Positions 38,566-45,956 of a stretch of DNA of 64,000 nt are shown here, piece by piece (within the stretch, counting starts at the first letter, position 1; each line of letters begins with the position of its first letter). The notes below the pieces were generated by a model. That model did not search any database and had not been told where the DNA came from. It worked only from the letters and a program-made list of their open reading frames with translations. The stretch is from Anaerolineales bacterium (lineage in GTDB: Bacteria > Chloroflexota > Anaerolineae > Anaerolineales > UBA11579), in the NCBI GenBank assembly GCA_026129305.1, contig JAHCII010000003.1, positions 1 to 64,000 on the forward strand, in the 5' to 3' direction. Made by a program: the position numbers and the translations under genes.

Positions 38566-38573
38566 CCCGCCCA

Positions 38574-38978
38574 ATGAAAGGGACCATAAAATTCATACTG
38601 GCTATTGTTATCGTCTTGATAATGGTTGTTCTCAGCAACCATGTTGACATGACTGTTTGGGCTGGTAAAACAAACACACCGGAGTTACTTGGAGAAGCTC
38701 AAACCATATTTATACGATTCCCAGATCGCATCTATGGGCTAACGTGGAATTACTATGCCGGATTGCTGGTATATGGATATGGAGAACAGAGAATTCAGTG
38801 TTACTTCAGACAAGCCTGGGGAGGTGACATCAAAGATTTCAATGAAGGTTTCTCTTGTTTGATGGTCTGGCAAAATATAAACAAATTCCGCGGGTGGATT
38901 GATTTCCGCGGCCATGCAAGACCTTTTTGTGGAGCTTCATCCGGTTATGATTTGCCCGAATTGTGCATGTGGCGCTAG
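38574..38978 (+). CDS. Unknown membrane-anchored small protein in an AT-richer islet
   Basis: 134 residues. One TM or signal segment near the N-terminus (about 6-22) is followed by an outside domain rich in aromatic residues and four cysteines (CYF, FSCL, FCGAS, LCMW), which could form disulphides. No family recognised. Codon and base use are AT-richer than the neighbours, so transfer is possible. Promoter as above. It may also be a lipid-free secreted factor. Confidence 0.6.
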   Translation: MKGTIKFILAIVIVLIMVVLSNHVDMTVWAGKTNTPELLGEAQTIFIRFPDRIYGLTWNYYAGLLVYGYGEQRIQCYFRQAWGGDIKDFNEGFSCLMVWQNINKFRGWIDFRGHARPFCGASSGYDLPELCMWR

Positions 38979-39029
38979 CTTCAACTGATCTTGCCACTCA
39001 AGCATTGCCCCCAAATTTACATACGCGGT

Positions 39030-39035
39030 TATCCT
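39030..39035 (+). promoter_or_regulatory. -10 box of the SH3b gene (leaderless)
   Basis: TATCCT, 7 nt before GTG 39043, with no ribosome site. Confidence 0.35.
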
Positions 39036-39042
39036 TTAACGC

Positions 39043-39528
39043 GTGAAGCTCTCCCACCTGCGCCGTTACGCCACCCGCGGGGTGATCATCAGCGCCCTGG
39101 TGCTGGGCACGCTGCTGACCGCGGCGACGGCCTACGCCCTGCTGTGGTATCTGCCGCCCAGCGTCAGCGAGTCGCCCCTGACGGCGCTGACCTGGATCCC
39201 CGGCCCCACCAACACGGCGCGGCCGCCCACGGACACGCCGCCGCCCACCTCCACGCCCACGGCCACCTATGCGCCGCTGGCAGCGGGCGAGATGGGCGTG
39301 GGCAGCTATGTGCAGGTCGACACCGGCGGCAGCGGGCTGAACATCCGCAATGCGCCGGGGCTCAACACCAGCATTGAGTTCCTCGGCTTTGACGCCGAAG
39401 TCTTTGAGATCCGTGACGGCCCGCGCGAGGCGGATGGCTACACTTGGTGGTATCTAGTCACCCCGGTGGACTCCAGCCGAGCGGGCTGGGCCGCCGCCAG
39501 CTTCCTGGCGCTGGTGGCCAACCCCTGA
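39043..39528 (+). CDS. Membrane-anchored SH3b-domain protein
   Basis: 161 residues. A basic start, one TM segment (about 13-36), a Pro/Thr linker (PTDTPPPTSTPTAT), then a bacterial SH3 domain with the GLNIRNAPGLN signature and W-W-Y-L and GWAAASFL strands. SH3b domains often bind cell-wall or surface peptides. The GTG start follows a TATCCT box by 7 nt. The next gene begins 14 nt later. Confidence 0.8.
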   Translation: MKLSHLRRYATRGVIISALVLGTLLTAATAYALLWYLPPSVSESPLTALTWIPGPTNTARPPTDTPPPTSTPTATYAPLAAGEMGVGSYVQVDTGGSGLNIRNAPGLNTSIEFLGFDAEVFEIRDGPREADGYTWWYLVTPVDSSRAGWAAASFLALVANP

Positions 39529-39542
39529 GAAGGACAATAGAC

Positions 39543-39884
39543 GTGAGCGAAATTCTCCCCAAGAACATCACCGCCAACCGCAAGCAGGCGCGCCTGCTGA
39601 TCGAGTGGGCCGACGGTGTGCACAGCGCCCTGCCCTTCGACCTGCTGCGCAATGCCTGCCCCTGCGCCCAGTGTCGCGGCGGCCATGAGAACATGAAACC
39701 CGACCCGGACCCGGAGATGTTCATCATCCCATTAATGGACGCCAACACCTCGCGCCTGAAGGGCATCGAGATGGTGGGCAACTACGCCCTGAACATTGAG
39801 TGGGAGGACGGACACAAGTACGGCATTTACAACTGGCATTATTTGCGTGCGCTGCACAACGAAATGCAGGCGCGCAGCAGTTAG
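39543..39884 (+). CDS. DUF971 (GBBH-like N-terminal) domain protein
   Basis: 113 residues. LLIEWADGVHSALPFDLLRNACPCAQCRG and the late YALNIEWEDGHKYGIYNWHYLR match DUF971. The 'WxDGH' plus cysteine cluster (CPCAQC) is typical; such domains are found alone or at the start of gamma-butyrobetaine hydroxylases. The GTG start has AAGGA before it. Function of stand-alone copies is unclear; some sit with Fe-S assembly genes. Confidence 0.85.
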   Translation: MSEILPKNITANRKQARLLIEWADGVHSALPFDLLRNACPCAQCRGGHENMKPDPDPEMFIIPLMDANTSRLKGIEMVGNYALNIEWEDGHKYGIYNWHYLRALHNEMQARSS

Positions 39885-39896
39885 CAGGAGAAAACC

Positions 39897-39986
39897 GTGG
39901 GCATCTTCGAAGATATGTCGCTCATGGAGTGCCTGTGCTGGGCACCTATTTTCATCATCGGGCTGGTCGCGGCGATGAACAAGTAA
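39897..39986 (+). CDS. 29-residue single-pass membrane peptide
   Basis: GTG 39897 has AGGAG 7 nt upstream. The short product has one hydrophobic segment (APIFIIGLVAAM) preceded by a CLC pair and an acidic start. It lies 12 nt after DUF971 and 19 nt before the terminator, so it fits the operon. Small membrane proteins of this kind are easily missed; no family recognised. Confidence 0.5.
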   Translation: MGIFEDMSLMECLCWAPIFIIGLVAAMNK

Positions 39987-40005
39987 CGATCACCCTTTCG
40001 GAACT

Positions 40006-40033
40006 AAAAGAGCCCGCTGAAGCGGGCTCTTTT
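40006..40033. terminator. Bidirectional intrinsic terminator
   Basis: Thirteen-nt arms (40006-40018, 40021-40033) with A/T runs on both sides, between the convergent 39043-39986 genes and hsp20. Confidence 0.9.
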
Positions 40034-40049
40034 GCCTACACGGGCGAGT

Positions 40050-40508
40050 TTACTTGCCCGCCTTAACCGTGATGACTTTGGGCTTGGCCTCTTCGGCCTT
40101 GGGCAGCGTGACATGCAGGATGCCTTCGCTCACCTCGGCCCGAGCCTGGTCAACTTTGACCGGGACCGGCAGGCTGATGGCCCGCACGAAGGAGTGGGAG
40201 CGGCGCTCACGCACATGATAGGTGACGTCATTGCGCTCTTCCTCGGCCTGGGTTTCAGCCTTGATGGTCAGCAAGTCGCCGTTGATCTGGATCTCGACGT
40301 CCTCGGCCTTCACGCCGGGCATGGTGGCTTTAACGTGGATGTCATCGGCGGTCTGATACAGGTCCACGGCCGGGTAGCTGCGCGCACTGTCCGAGCGGCG
40401 ATTGTCGCTCCACATGGGACGGAAGAAGTTGTCGTCAAAGACCCGGTCCCAATCGCGACGCAGTTCCATGATCTCCCGCAAGGGTTCCCAACGAGTAATG
40501 TTTGCCAT
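40050..40508 (-). CDS. Hsp20/alpha-crystallin small heat-shock protein
   Basis: 152 residues. The alpha-crystallin domain begins at PAVDLYQTADDIHVKATMPGV and ends with the ILHVTLPK turn (the usual GVLxxxxPK form); a VITVKAGK tail follows. These chaperones hold unfolding proteins. ATG 40508 is preceded by GGAGG. The longer frame upstream (to 40553) lacks such a site. Confidence 0.94.
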   Translation of the reverse strand: MANITRWEPLREIMELRRDWDRVFDDNFFRPMWSDNRRSDSARSYPAVDLYQTADDIHVKATMPGVKAEDVEIQINGDLLTIKAETQAEEERNDVTYHVRERRSHSFVRAISLPVPVKVDQARAEVSEGILHVTLPKAEEAKPKVITVKAGK

Positions 40509-40553
40509 CTCAACCTCCAAGATATGTGTAAGAGTGTTGCTCCTGAAGAGCAT

Positions 40554-40657
40554 AGCTAAGATAGCGGGCGTGAGTTAAAAGAATGCAAACGCTTTATATG
40601 AGGAACGTTAAAGGCAATGCTGCGCAGCCTCTCGGAATGACAAGCAGGCAGCCGCTG
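40554..40657. other. Short intergenic stretch with a repeat scrap
   Basis: It lies between the MFS stop and the hsp20 start. It holds only a sequence (40614-40645) like the CAATGACG-type palindromes. No promoter of note was read. Confidence 0.3.
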
Positions 40658-41968
40658 TTATTCGGCTGCCGCGTAGCGCTGGGCCAGCACCTGATAGGGT
40701 TTGGAGCGCATGGCGATCAGCGTGACCGTCAGGCCGATCAGGCCGGTGACGATGAAGACCAGGGCGATGCCGCGGTCCGGCCCGGCGCCAAACCACTCGC
40801 CGATCAACTGCACCCCGGCGCCGGTGGTCATAAACGGAATGAAGATGAATTGGGCGATCGGCCCGATGAAGAAGGCGGTCAGCGGCGAGGCCAGCGACTC
40901 GATGCTTTGGGCGAAACCGAAGACCCGACCCTGGCGCCCCACCGGCACGACCTTCTGGATGATGGTGTGCTCGGCGGCTTCAATGAAGGGCACCACGCAC
41001 AGATAGATAAAGCAGCCCACGGCCAACAGCACGATGGACGGCTGGATGGTGAAGACCGAGCTGATCAGCCAGATGACGATGTTGGCAGTGAACATGGCCC
41101 GCAAGGGCTTGCCGCCCAGGCCGAAACGGGCGATCAACAGGCCGCCGATGATGAAGGCCGTGCTGAGCCCGCCCCACAGGAAGCCCCAGACTTCCACCGA
41201 GACCAGCGAAAGGCCGTAGGCGTCCATCAGGGCCATAAAAACGCCGCCGAGGAAATTGTTGAACGTGGTGAAGAGGATCAGCGCCAATAGCCCTGGCACG
41301 CCCTTGACCAGCTTGAAAGTGCCGCGCACGTCCACCTTGGCGGGCGGCGCATCCTCCAGATGGACGATCTCCTTCTCCGGCACCGAGATGGTCCACAGGT
41401 GCAGCATGGCGGCCAGGGTGATCAGCATGGCCAGGATGAGCACCAGATACATGCCGGAGTGGCCTACCAGCAGACCGCTGAAGACCGAGGTCATCAGAAA
41501 CGAAACGCCGAAGGCGGTGCCCACCAGGCCATTGGCGCGTTCGCGCTCCCTGGCCGGGAAGAGCATGCTCACCAGGGTCGGCATGGCGATGGAACGCACA
41601 TTGCCAGCGATCACGCCCGCCAACAGCAGCGGGGCCAACAGCCACAGGCGCGGGCTGGCCACGTTGGCCAGTTCGCCAGGCGCGGCGGTGATGTACACGC
41701 CGAAGCCCAGCGCGAAAATGACCACCGAGACTAAGCTGGAAACCAGCATCACATCCTTCTTCTTGTGATGGTCCACCACCGAACCAAACCAAAAAGCGGA
41801 GGCGGAAGTAAGCACCAGGTACAACCCGGAAATGATCGACGTGGCGAAGACCGATTGCGTTTCCAGAAAGACAAAAAACGTGAGGGCAAACCACACCGTG
41901 GAATTGGTGATCGAGACCAGAATATTGTTGCCCAGCAAGGCGTAAAACACTTTTGCGTGCTGTTTCAT
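40658..41968 (-). CDS. Major facilitator superfamily transporter
   Basis: 436 residues with about twelve TM segments. The loop between helices 2 and 3 (GSVVDHHKKKDVM) has the MFS motif A form. It resembles drug-efflux or enterobactin-exporter-like MFS proteins, but substrate is unknown. A charged central loop (PEKEIVHLEDAPPAKVD) joins the two halves. AGGA stands 7 nt before the ATG. Confidence 0.85.
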   Translation of the reverse strand: MKQHAKVFYALLGNNILVSITNSTVWFALTFFVFLETQSVFATSIISGLYLVLTSASAFWFGSVVDHHKKKDVMLVSSLVSVVIFALGFGVYITAAPGELANVASPRLWLLAPLLLAGVIAGNVRSIAMPTLVSMLFPARERERANGLVGTAFGVSFLMTSVFSGLLVGHSGMYLVLILAMLITLAAMLHLWTISVPEKEIVHLEDAPPAKVDVRGTFKLVKGVPGLLALILFTTFNNFLGGVFMALMDAYGLSLVSVEVWGFLWGGLSTAFIIGGLLIARFGLGGKPLRAMFTANIVIWLISSVFTIQPSIVLLAVGCFIYLCVVPFIEAAEHTIIQKVVPVGRQGRVFGFAQSIESLASPLTAFFIGPIAQFIFIPFMTTGAGVQLIGEWFGAGPDRGIALVFIVTGLIGLTVTLIAMRSKPYQVLAQRYAAAE

Positions 41969-42007
41969 GCGAAATTCCTAATTCTCCGTATTGGGCGAAA
42001 CACGGCG

Positions 42008-42030
42008 GGCTCAACGCAGGGCATTGAGCC
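42008..42030 (-). promoter_or_regulatory. Hairpin and -10 box between the response regulator and MFS genes
   Basis: Seven-nt arms (42008-42014, 42024-42030) after the regulator gene. On the minus strand TAGAAT (42036-42041) lies just before it and could serve the MFS gene. There is no T run, so termination is doubtful. Confidence 0.3.
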
Positions 42031-42057
42031 TCTCTATTCTAACCAGCGATGGAATCG

Positions 42058-42810
42058 CTAGCTCTTGCTCTTCTTGGGCTTGGCTTCTTCGGCGGGCTGC
42101 TGGCGTTTGTAATCCACAAAACGATAGCCCACCCCGCGCTCGGTCAGGATGTATTTGGGGTTGGCCGGGTCTTCTTCCAGCTTCTCACGCAGGTAGTTCA
42201 CATACAAACGCACATAGTGCGGCTCATCGCGATATTCGTAGCCCCAGACCTTGGCCAGGATCTGGTCATGGGTCACCACCCAGCCGGCGTTTTGCACCAG
42301 GTGGTACAGCAGGCGGTATTCCGTGGGGCGCAGCTTGACCAGCTTGCCCTCCAGCCAGACCTCGCGGCGGTCAAAGTCGATCTTAAGGCGCTGATCCACC
42401 TGGATGACGCCTTGGGCCTCGCGCCCTTCGGTGCGGCGCAGCACGGCCCGCACCCGGCTGACCAGCTCACGCGGGCTGAAGGGCTTGGTGACGTAGTCGT
42501 CGGCGCCCAGCTCCAGGCCGCGTACGCGGTCGTCCTCTTCAGTCTTGGCGGTCAGCATGATAATGGGCACGTCATGGTTCTCGCGCACCATGCGCAGCAC
42601 CTCAAAACCGTCCAGGTCGGGCAGCATCACATCCAGCAGCATCAGGTCCGGGAGCGACTGGCGCAGCTTGTCCAGCGCCTGGCGGCCGGTGTTGGCTTCC
42701 ACCACTTGGAAGCCGTCTTGCTCCAAGTTGAGGCGGATGAAGCGCACAATGCGCTCTTCATCGTCCACCACCAGGATGCGCTTGTTTTGAAACTGGTCGT
42801 TGGTGCTCAT
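42058..42810 (-). CDS. OmpR/PhoB-type response regulator
   Basis: 250 residues from ATG 42810; GTG 42819, which overlaps the upstream stop, is also possible. The receiver has VVDDEE, the phospho-accepting Asp in [10 protein letters not shown] and LTAK. The C-terminal half is a winged helix ([31 protein letters not shown]). The tail is lysine-rich. It has no histidine kinase beside it and is the last gene of the Ser/Thr phospho-signalling operon. The island may feed into it, or a distant kinase such as 13436-16648 may. Confidence 0.93.
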   Translation of the reverse strand: MSTNDQFQNKRILVVDDEERIVRFIRLNLEQDGFQVVEANTGRQALDKLRQSLPDLMLLDVMLPDLDGFEVLRMVRENHDVPIIMLTAKTEEDDRVRGLELGADDYVTKPFSPRELVSRVRAVLRRTEGREAQGVIQVDQRLKIDFDRREVWLEGKLVKLRPTEYRLLYHLVQNAGWVVTHDQILAKVWGYEYRDEPHYVRLYVNYLREKLEEDPANPKYILTERGVGYRFVDYKRQQPAEEAKPKKSKS

Positions 42811-42815
42811 GTCAC

Positions 42816-43058
42816 TCACTCGCGCACAAAGCCAATGATCTCGTCTTCGCCGCCGCTGGGCAGCACTTCAATAAAGTTGATGCGCGACCAGGGATATAGC
42901 ACCGAAGTGACATCGCCCTGCAAATAAGGTAGATCCTTGCCGTCGCGCTTGCGCGGGTTTTGGATGCGCAGGCTGACATCTGCCGGCCCCGGCAAATCGT
43001 CGATCTCGCCCACAAAGGGTTCTTCGTTCAAAATGTGCACCAGAATCGTATAGGCCAT
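42816..43058 (-). CDS. Small conserved-type protein of unknown function in the signalling operon
   Basis: 80 residues, no TM. It begins [19 protein letters not shown] and ends [21 protein letters not shown], giving a pattern of five or six beta strands like a small barrel. It lies 2 nt from the FHA gene and overlaps the next gene's GTG. No family recognised; the position suggests an adaptor for the FHA/kinase system. Confidence 0.65.
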   Translation of the reverse strand: MAYTILVHILNEEPFVGEIDDLPGPADVSLRIQNPRKRDGKDLPYLQGDVTSVLYPWSRINFIEVLPSGGEDEIIGFVRE

Positions 43059-43060
43059 GC

Positions 43061-43558
43061 TTAATCCTGCCCGATGAGGGCTTGAACGCTGAAGTGCCCC
43101 AGCGAGACGATGTCCTTGTCGTGCAGAACGTGGCTTTGGTGCGGCAGGACCTTCTCCTCATTCACCAGGGTGCCGTTGGAAGAGCCCAAGTCGGTAATCA
43201 GGATCGCCTCGCGCGAGACGTTTATGCGGGCGTGTAGGCGCGAGACGCCTGCCTCGTAAGCGCTAAACGGCTCCAGATCGATGTCCGGCAGGACGGACTG
43301 CCCGCTGCTGACCCGGCCGATCACATACTCGCCCTCGCCGCCGACCGGGATGATCTCGCCGGTGCGCACGATGTGCAAGGCCAGGCGGGCAATGCGGCTG
43401 GCAGGCGGGCTGGTTTTGGAGCGCCGCGGGCGCAGCACCTCACCGCCGATGGCCATGGTAGGCACGCCGCTGTTCTCTTGCAGGGCGGCGCCGCACTGGC
43501 TGCAAAACAAGCTGCCGGTCTGCACTTTGGCCGCGCAATTCGAACAAGTGATCGTCAC
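43061..43558 (-). CDS. FHA-domain protein with N-terminal zinc ribbon
   Basis: 165 residues from GTG 43558 (GTGA overlap with the DnaJ-VWA gene). Residues 4-24 are a zinc ribbon (CSNC and CSQCG). The FHA domain is at about 65-160: YVIGRV, SRLHARI and LGSSNGTLVNEE with the phospho-Thr-binding Ser/His/Asn positions kept. FHA domains bind phosphothreonine peptides, so it probably reads phosphorylation by the operon's kinase. Confidence 0.92.
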   Translation of the reverse strand: MTITCSNCAAKVQTGSLFCSQCGAALQENSGVPTMAIGGEVLRPRRSKTSPPASRIARLALHIVRTGEIIPVGGEGEYVIGRVSSGQSVLPDIDLEPFSAYEAGVSRLHARINVSREAILITDLGSSNGTLVNEEKVLPHQSHVLHDKDIVSLGHFSVQALIGQD

Positions 43559-45054
43559 GTGGTTTCCTTTTCAGACATCGGCCCGCTGGCCGCGAAGTCG
43601 GCCACCAGGGCGCGCGTGCCGTATTTTATCTGTTTTCCGGTTTTGTCACCCAGGCTGCCGCCCTGCTTAATCTCGTCGGCGGCATTCAAGACCTGGCGGG
43701 CCAGGCCACGCTCGCCGCCAGAGAGCAGCCGGGTGGCCAGTATGCGCAGGCGCTTGGCGGCCGCCTGGGGGTCGCCGTTCTGCAGGTCGGCGCGGGCGCG
43801 CTCCTGCATGCGGTATAGCGAAAGCTTTCCAATCGCGCCGACCAGGGCGCGCGGCGGGGCTTCAGGCGCCGCGACACTTTTCACCGGGCGGGTCAGTTCG
43901 AAGCGGGTTTTGGTGGCGGGAATCACGCGGCTGGGCACATCCAGGCGCAAGTCACCCTCAGCCAGGGTGACATGGCCTTCCCGAAAAGTGCGGGCGTCCA
44001 CGCTGAACTCGAGCAGCACACTGAGGCTGCCATCCAGCGGGATGTCGCCAAGGAAAAGCGGCGAATCGCCCTGGAGCATGCCGCCCTCCGGCGCCAGGCG
44101 AAAGGCATAGTCCAGCCGGCAGCCAAGGCCGGCCTGGTAATGCAGCTTGACATTGCTGGCGTAGACCTGGTTGAGGCCGGTCAGGCGGCGCTGCACCAGT
44201 TGGGTGATCTGCGTGCTTTTGTCGGCATACAGGCTGGCGCCGCCGGCTGTGGCGGCCAGTTGGTCCACAAAGGCTTCGTTCCACTCCTCACCAATGCCGA
44301 TGACAGAGATGGGCACGCCCAGCTGGGCCGCCTGGGCCGCCAGCTGCAGGCAGCCGGCTTCGTCGCCGTAAGTGCGGCCGTCGGTAACCAGCAGCAGGTG
44401 ATTGACGGCATTGGGGCGCATGTTGCGGCGCACTTCCACCAGGCCGGCGCGCAGGCCCTGCAAGATCTCGGTGCCGCCGCGGGCCTGCAGGGCGCCTAGG
44501 CGAGCGCGCAGCAACTGGGGGTTGACCACGGGCTGGGCGGGCAAGACCAGCTCGGCATAGTCATTGAAAGCCACCACCGAAAGCGTGTCTTGCGGCTCCA
44601 GTTCTTCAATGAACTGCATGGCGGACTTGAGCACCTGGTTGAGTCGCGAGCCGGCCATGGAGGTGGAGGTGTCCAACACCAGCGAGACGTTCAGCGGCGG
44701 GCGGCGGCCGCGCAGCAGCTCGGCGGCCATCAGGTCGAGCATCACGTAGACCACTTGCTGGCCCTCGCCAGGGGTCACCTGGCTGCGGCTGTAGAGTGCA
44801 TTGACCATCAGGTCGGCCGGCGGGTTGATGTCCGGCGGCAGGGTCAGGTCGTACTCGGCCCGGCGAGACTGGTCGCCCAGCACTGAATAGGCTTCCTGCA
44901 CCAGCAAGAAGATCTCCTGCGCTCCGGCGCTGGGGTTGGCGTCTGGGTGGTACTTGCGCGCCGCGGCGCGATAGGCGCGCTGCACGTCTTGCAATGAAGC
45001 CGTTTGGGAGATCCCCAGGCGAGCATAGAAGTTGTCTAAATAGCTGGTGGTCAT
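43555..45054 (-). CDS. DnaJ (J) domain fused to von Willebrand factor A domain
   Basis: 499 residues. Residues 5-70 are a J domain with the HPD motif (YHPDANP) and the DRRAEYD-like end, which would stimulate an Hsp70. Residues of about 115-290 are a VWA domain with a complete MIDAS start DTSTSMAGS and later GGTEI and VTDGRT. A beta-rich region follows, with a helical tail of about 130 residues. VWA proteins next to kinase and PP2C genes recall TerY in TerY-P triads. J plus VWA in one chain is unusual. Confidence 0.85.
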   Translation of the reverse strand: MTTSYLDNFYARLGISQTASLQDVQRAYRAAARKYHPDANPSAGAQEIFLLVQEAYSVLGDQSRRAEYDLTLPPDINPPADLMVNALYSRSQVTPGEGQQVVYVMLDLMAAELLRGRRPPLNVSLVLDTSTSMAGSRLNQVLKSAMQFIEELEPQDTLSVVAFNDYAELVLPAQPVVNPQLLRARLGALQARGGTEILQGLRAGLVEVRRNMRPNAVNHLLLVTDGRTYGDEAGCLQLAAQAAQLGVPISVIGIGEEWNEAFVDQLAATAGGASLYADKSTQITQLVQRRLTGLNQVYASNVKLHYQAGLGCRLDYAFRLAPEGGMLQGDSPLFLGDIPLDGSLSVLLEFSVDARTFREGHVTLAEGDLRLDVPSRVIPATKTRFELTRPVKSVAAPEAPPRALVGAIGKLSLYRMQERARADLQNGDPQAAAKRLRILATRLLSGGERGLARQVLNAADEIKQGGSLGDKTGKQIKYGTRALVADFAASGPMSEKETT

Positions 45055-45059
45055 AACCC

Positions 45060-45947
45060 CTAGGCGGTGGCGCGCACCAAGATCACAGAAATATTGTCCG
45101 GTCCCCCGGCATGATTGGCAGCCTGCACCAACTTCTGGCAGGCCAGGTGCGGGTTGTCTGTCGAGTTGACGATGCGCTGGATCTCATCCTCGGAAACCAC
45201 GCCCCACAGGCCGTCCGAGCACAGCAGCAGGCTGCCCGGGTTGGGCAGGCTGCTGATGAAGATCTCCGGCCGGGCCGCCCCGCCCTGCCCCAGCGCCCGG
45301 TACAGGACTGACTTCTGCGGGTGGCTGGCGGCCTCTTCGGCACTGAGCTGGCCCATCTCCTGCAGGCGCTGCACCAGCGTATGGTCGCGGGTCAGCTGCT
45401 GCATGCGACCGTCACGGTGCACGGCATAGGCCCGGCTGTCGCCCAGGTGGGCCACAACCATTTGGTTGCCCACCACCAGGGCGGCGGTCAGCGTGCAGCC
45501 GCCGCCGGGGGCAGTTTTGGTCACGGCGCGGTGCGCTTCGCCGACGGCAGCTTCCATCAGCTCGCGCAGCGATTCCTCTGCGGCCTGCGGGTTGGGGCCA
45601 AACAGCAGCTTGTAGAGCTTACCCAGCAAGGCGCTGCCCCAGGCGCGCACGGCTGCTTCGCTGGCCAGCTCGCCATTGCGGTGGCCGCCCATGCCGTCGG
45701 CGATGGCGTAGAGGCCCAGCGGCTGGGCGGCCTGTTCGGCGCCCAGGGCGACGTTGATGCACAGCAGGGCATCTTCGTTGTTGTCCCGGCGGCGTCCAGT
45801 GTCCAAGCTGCTGCCCGAGATGAAATGATAAAAGCCCGAGCCGCGGCTTGGCGGAGCCAGCGCGTCGGCCTCGCCCAGCGGCAGCGTGGCGGCGCGGCTG
45901 GGGGGAGTCGGTTTGCGTCTAAAGATCCTGTCCAATAAGCGTTTCAC
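45060..45947 (-). CDS. PP2C-type Ser/Thr protein phosphatase
   Basis: 295 residues. The PPM motifs are all present: RRDNNEDALL, ADGMGGHRNGE, HLGDSRAYAV, LCSDGLWGVV and GGPDNISVIL, with the metal-binding aspartates. The N-terminal 40 residues are basic and Pro-rich. It should reverse the phosphorylation made by the kinase 9 nt upstream. GTG 45947 has AGGA before it. Cytoplasmic. Confidence 0.94.
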   Translation of the reverse strand: MKRLLDRIFRRKPTPPSRAATLPLGEADALAPPSRGSGFYHFISGSSLDTGRRRDNNEDALLCINVALGAEQAAQPLGLYAIADGMGGHRNGELASEAAVRAWGSALLGKLYKLLFGPNPQAAEESLRELMEAAVGEAHRAVTKTAPGGGCTLTAALVVGNQMVVAHLGDSRAYAVHRDGRMQQLTRDHTLVQRLQEMGQLSAEEAASHPQKSVLYRALGQGGAARPEIFISSLPNPGSLLLCSDGLWGVVSEDEIQRIVNSTDNPHLACQKLVQAANHAGGPDNISVILVRATA

Positions 45948-45956
45948 GATCTGTCC

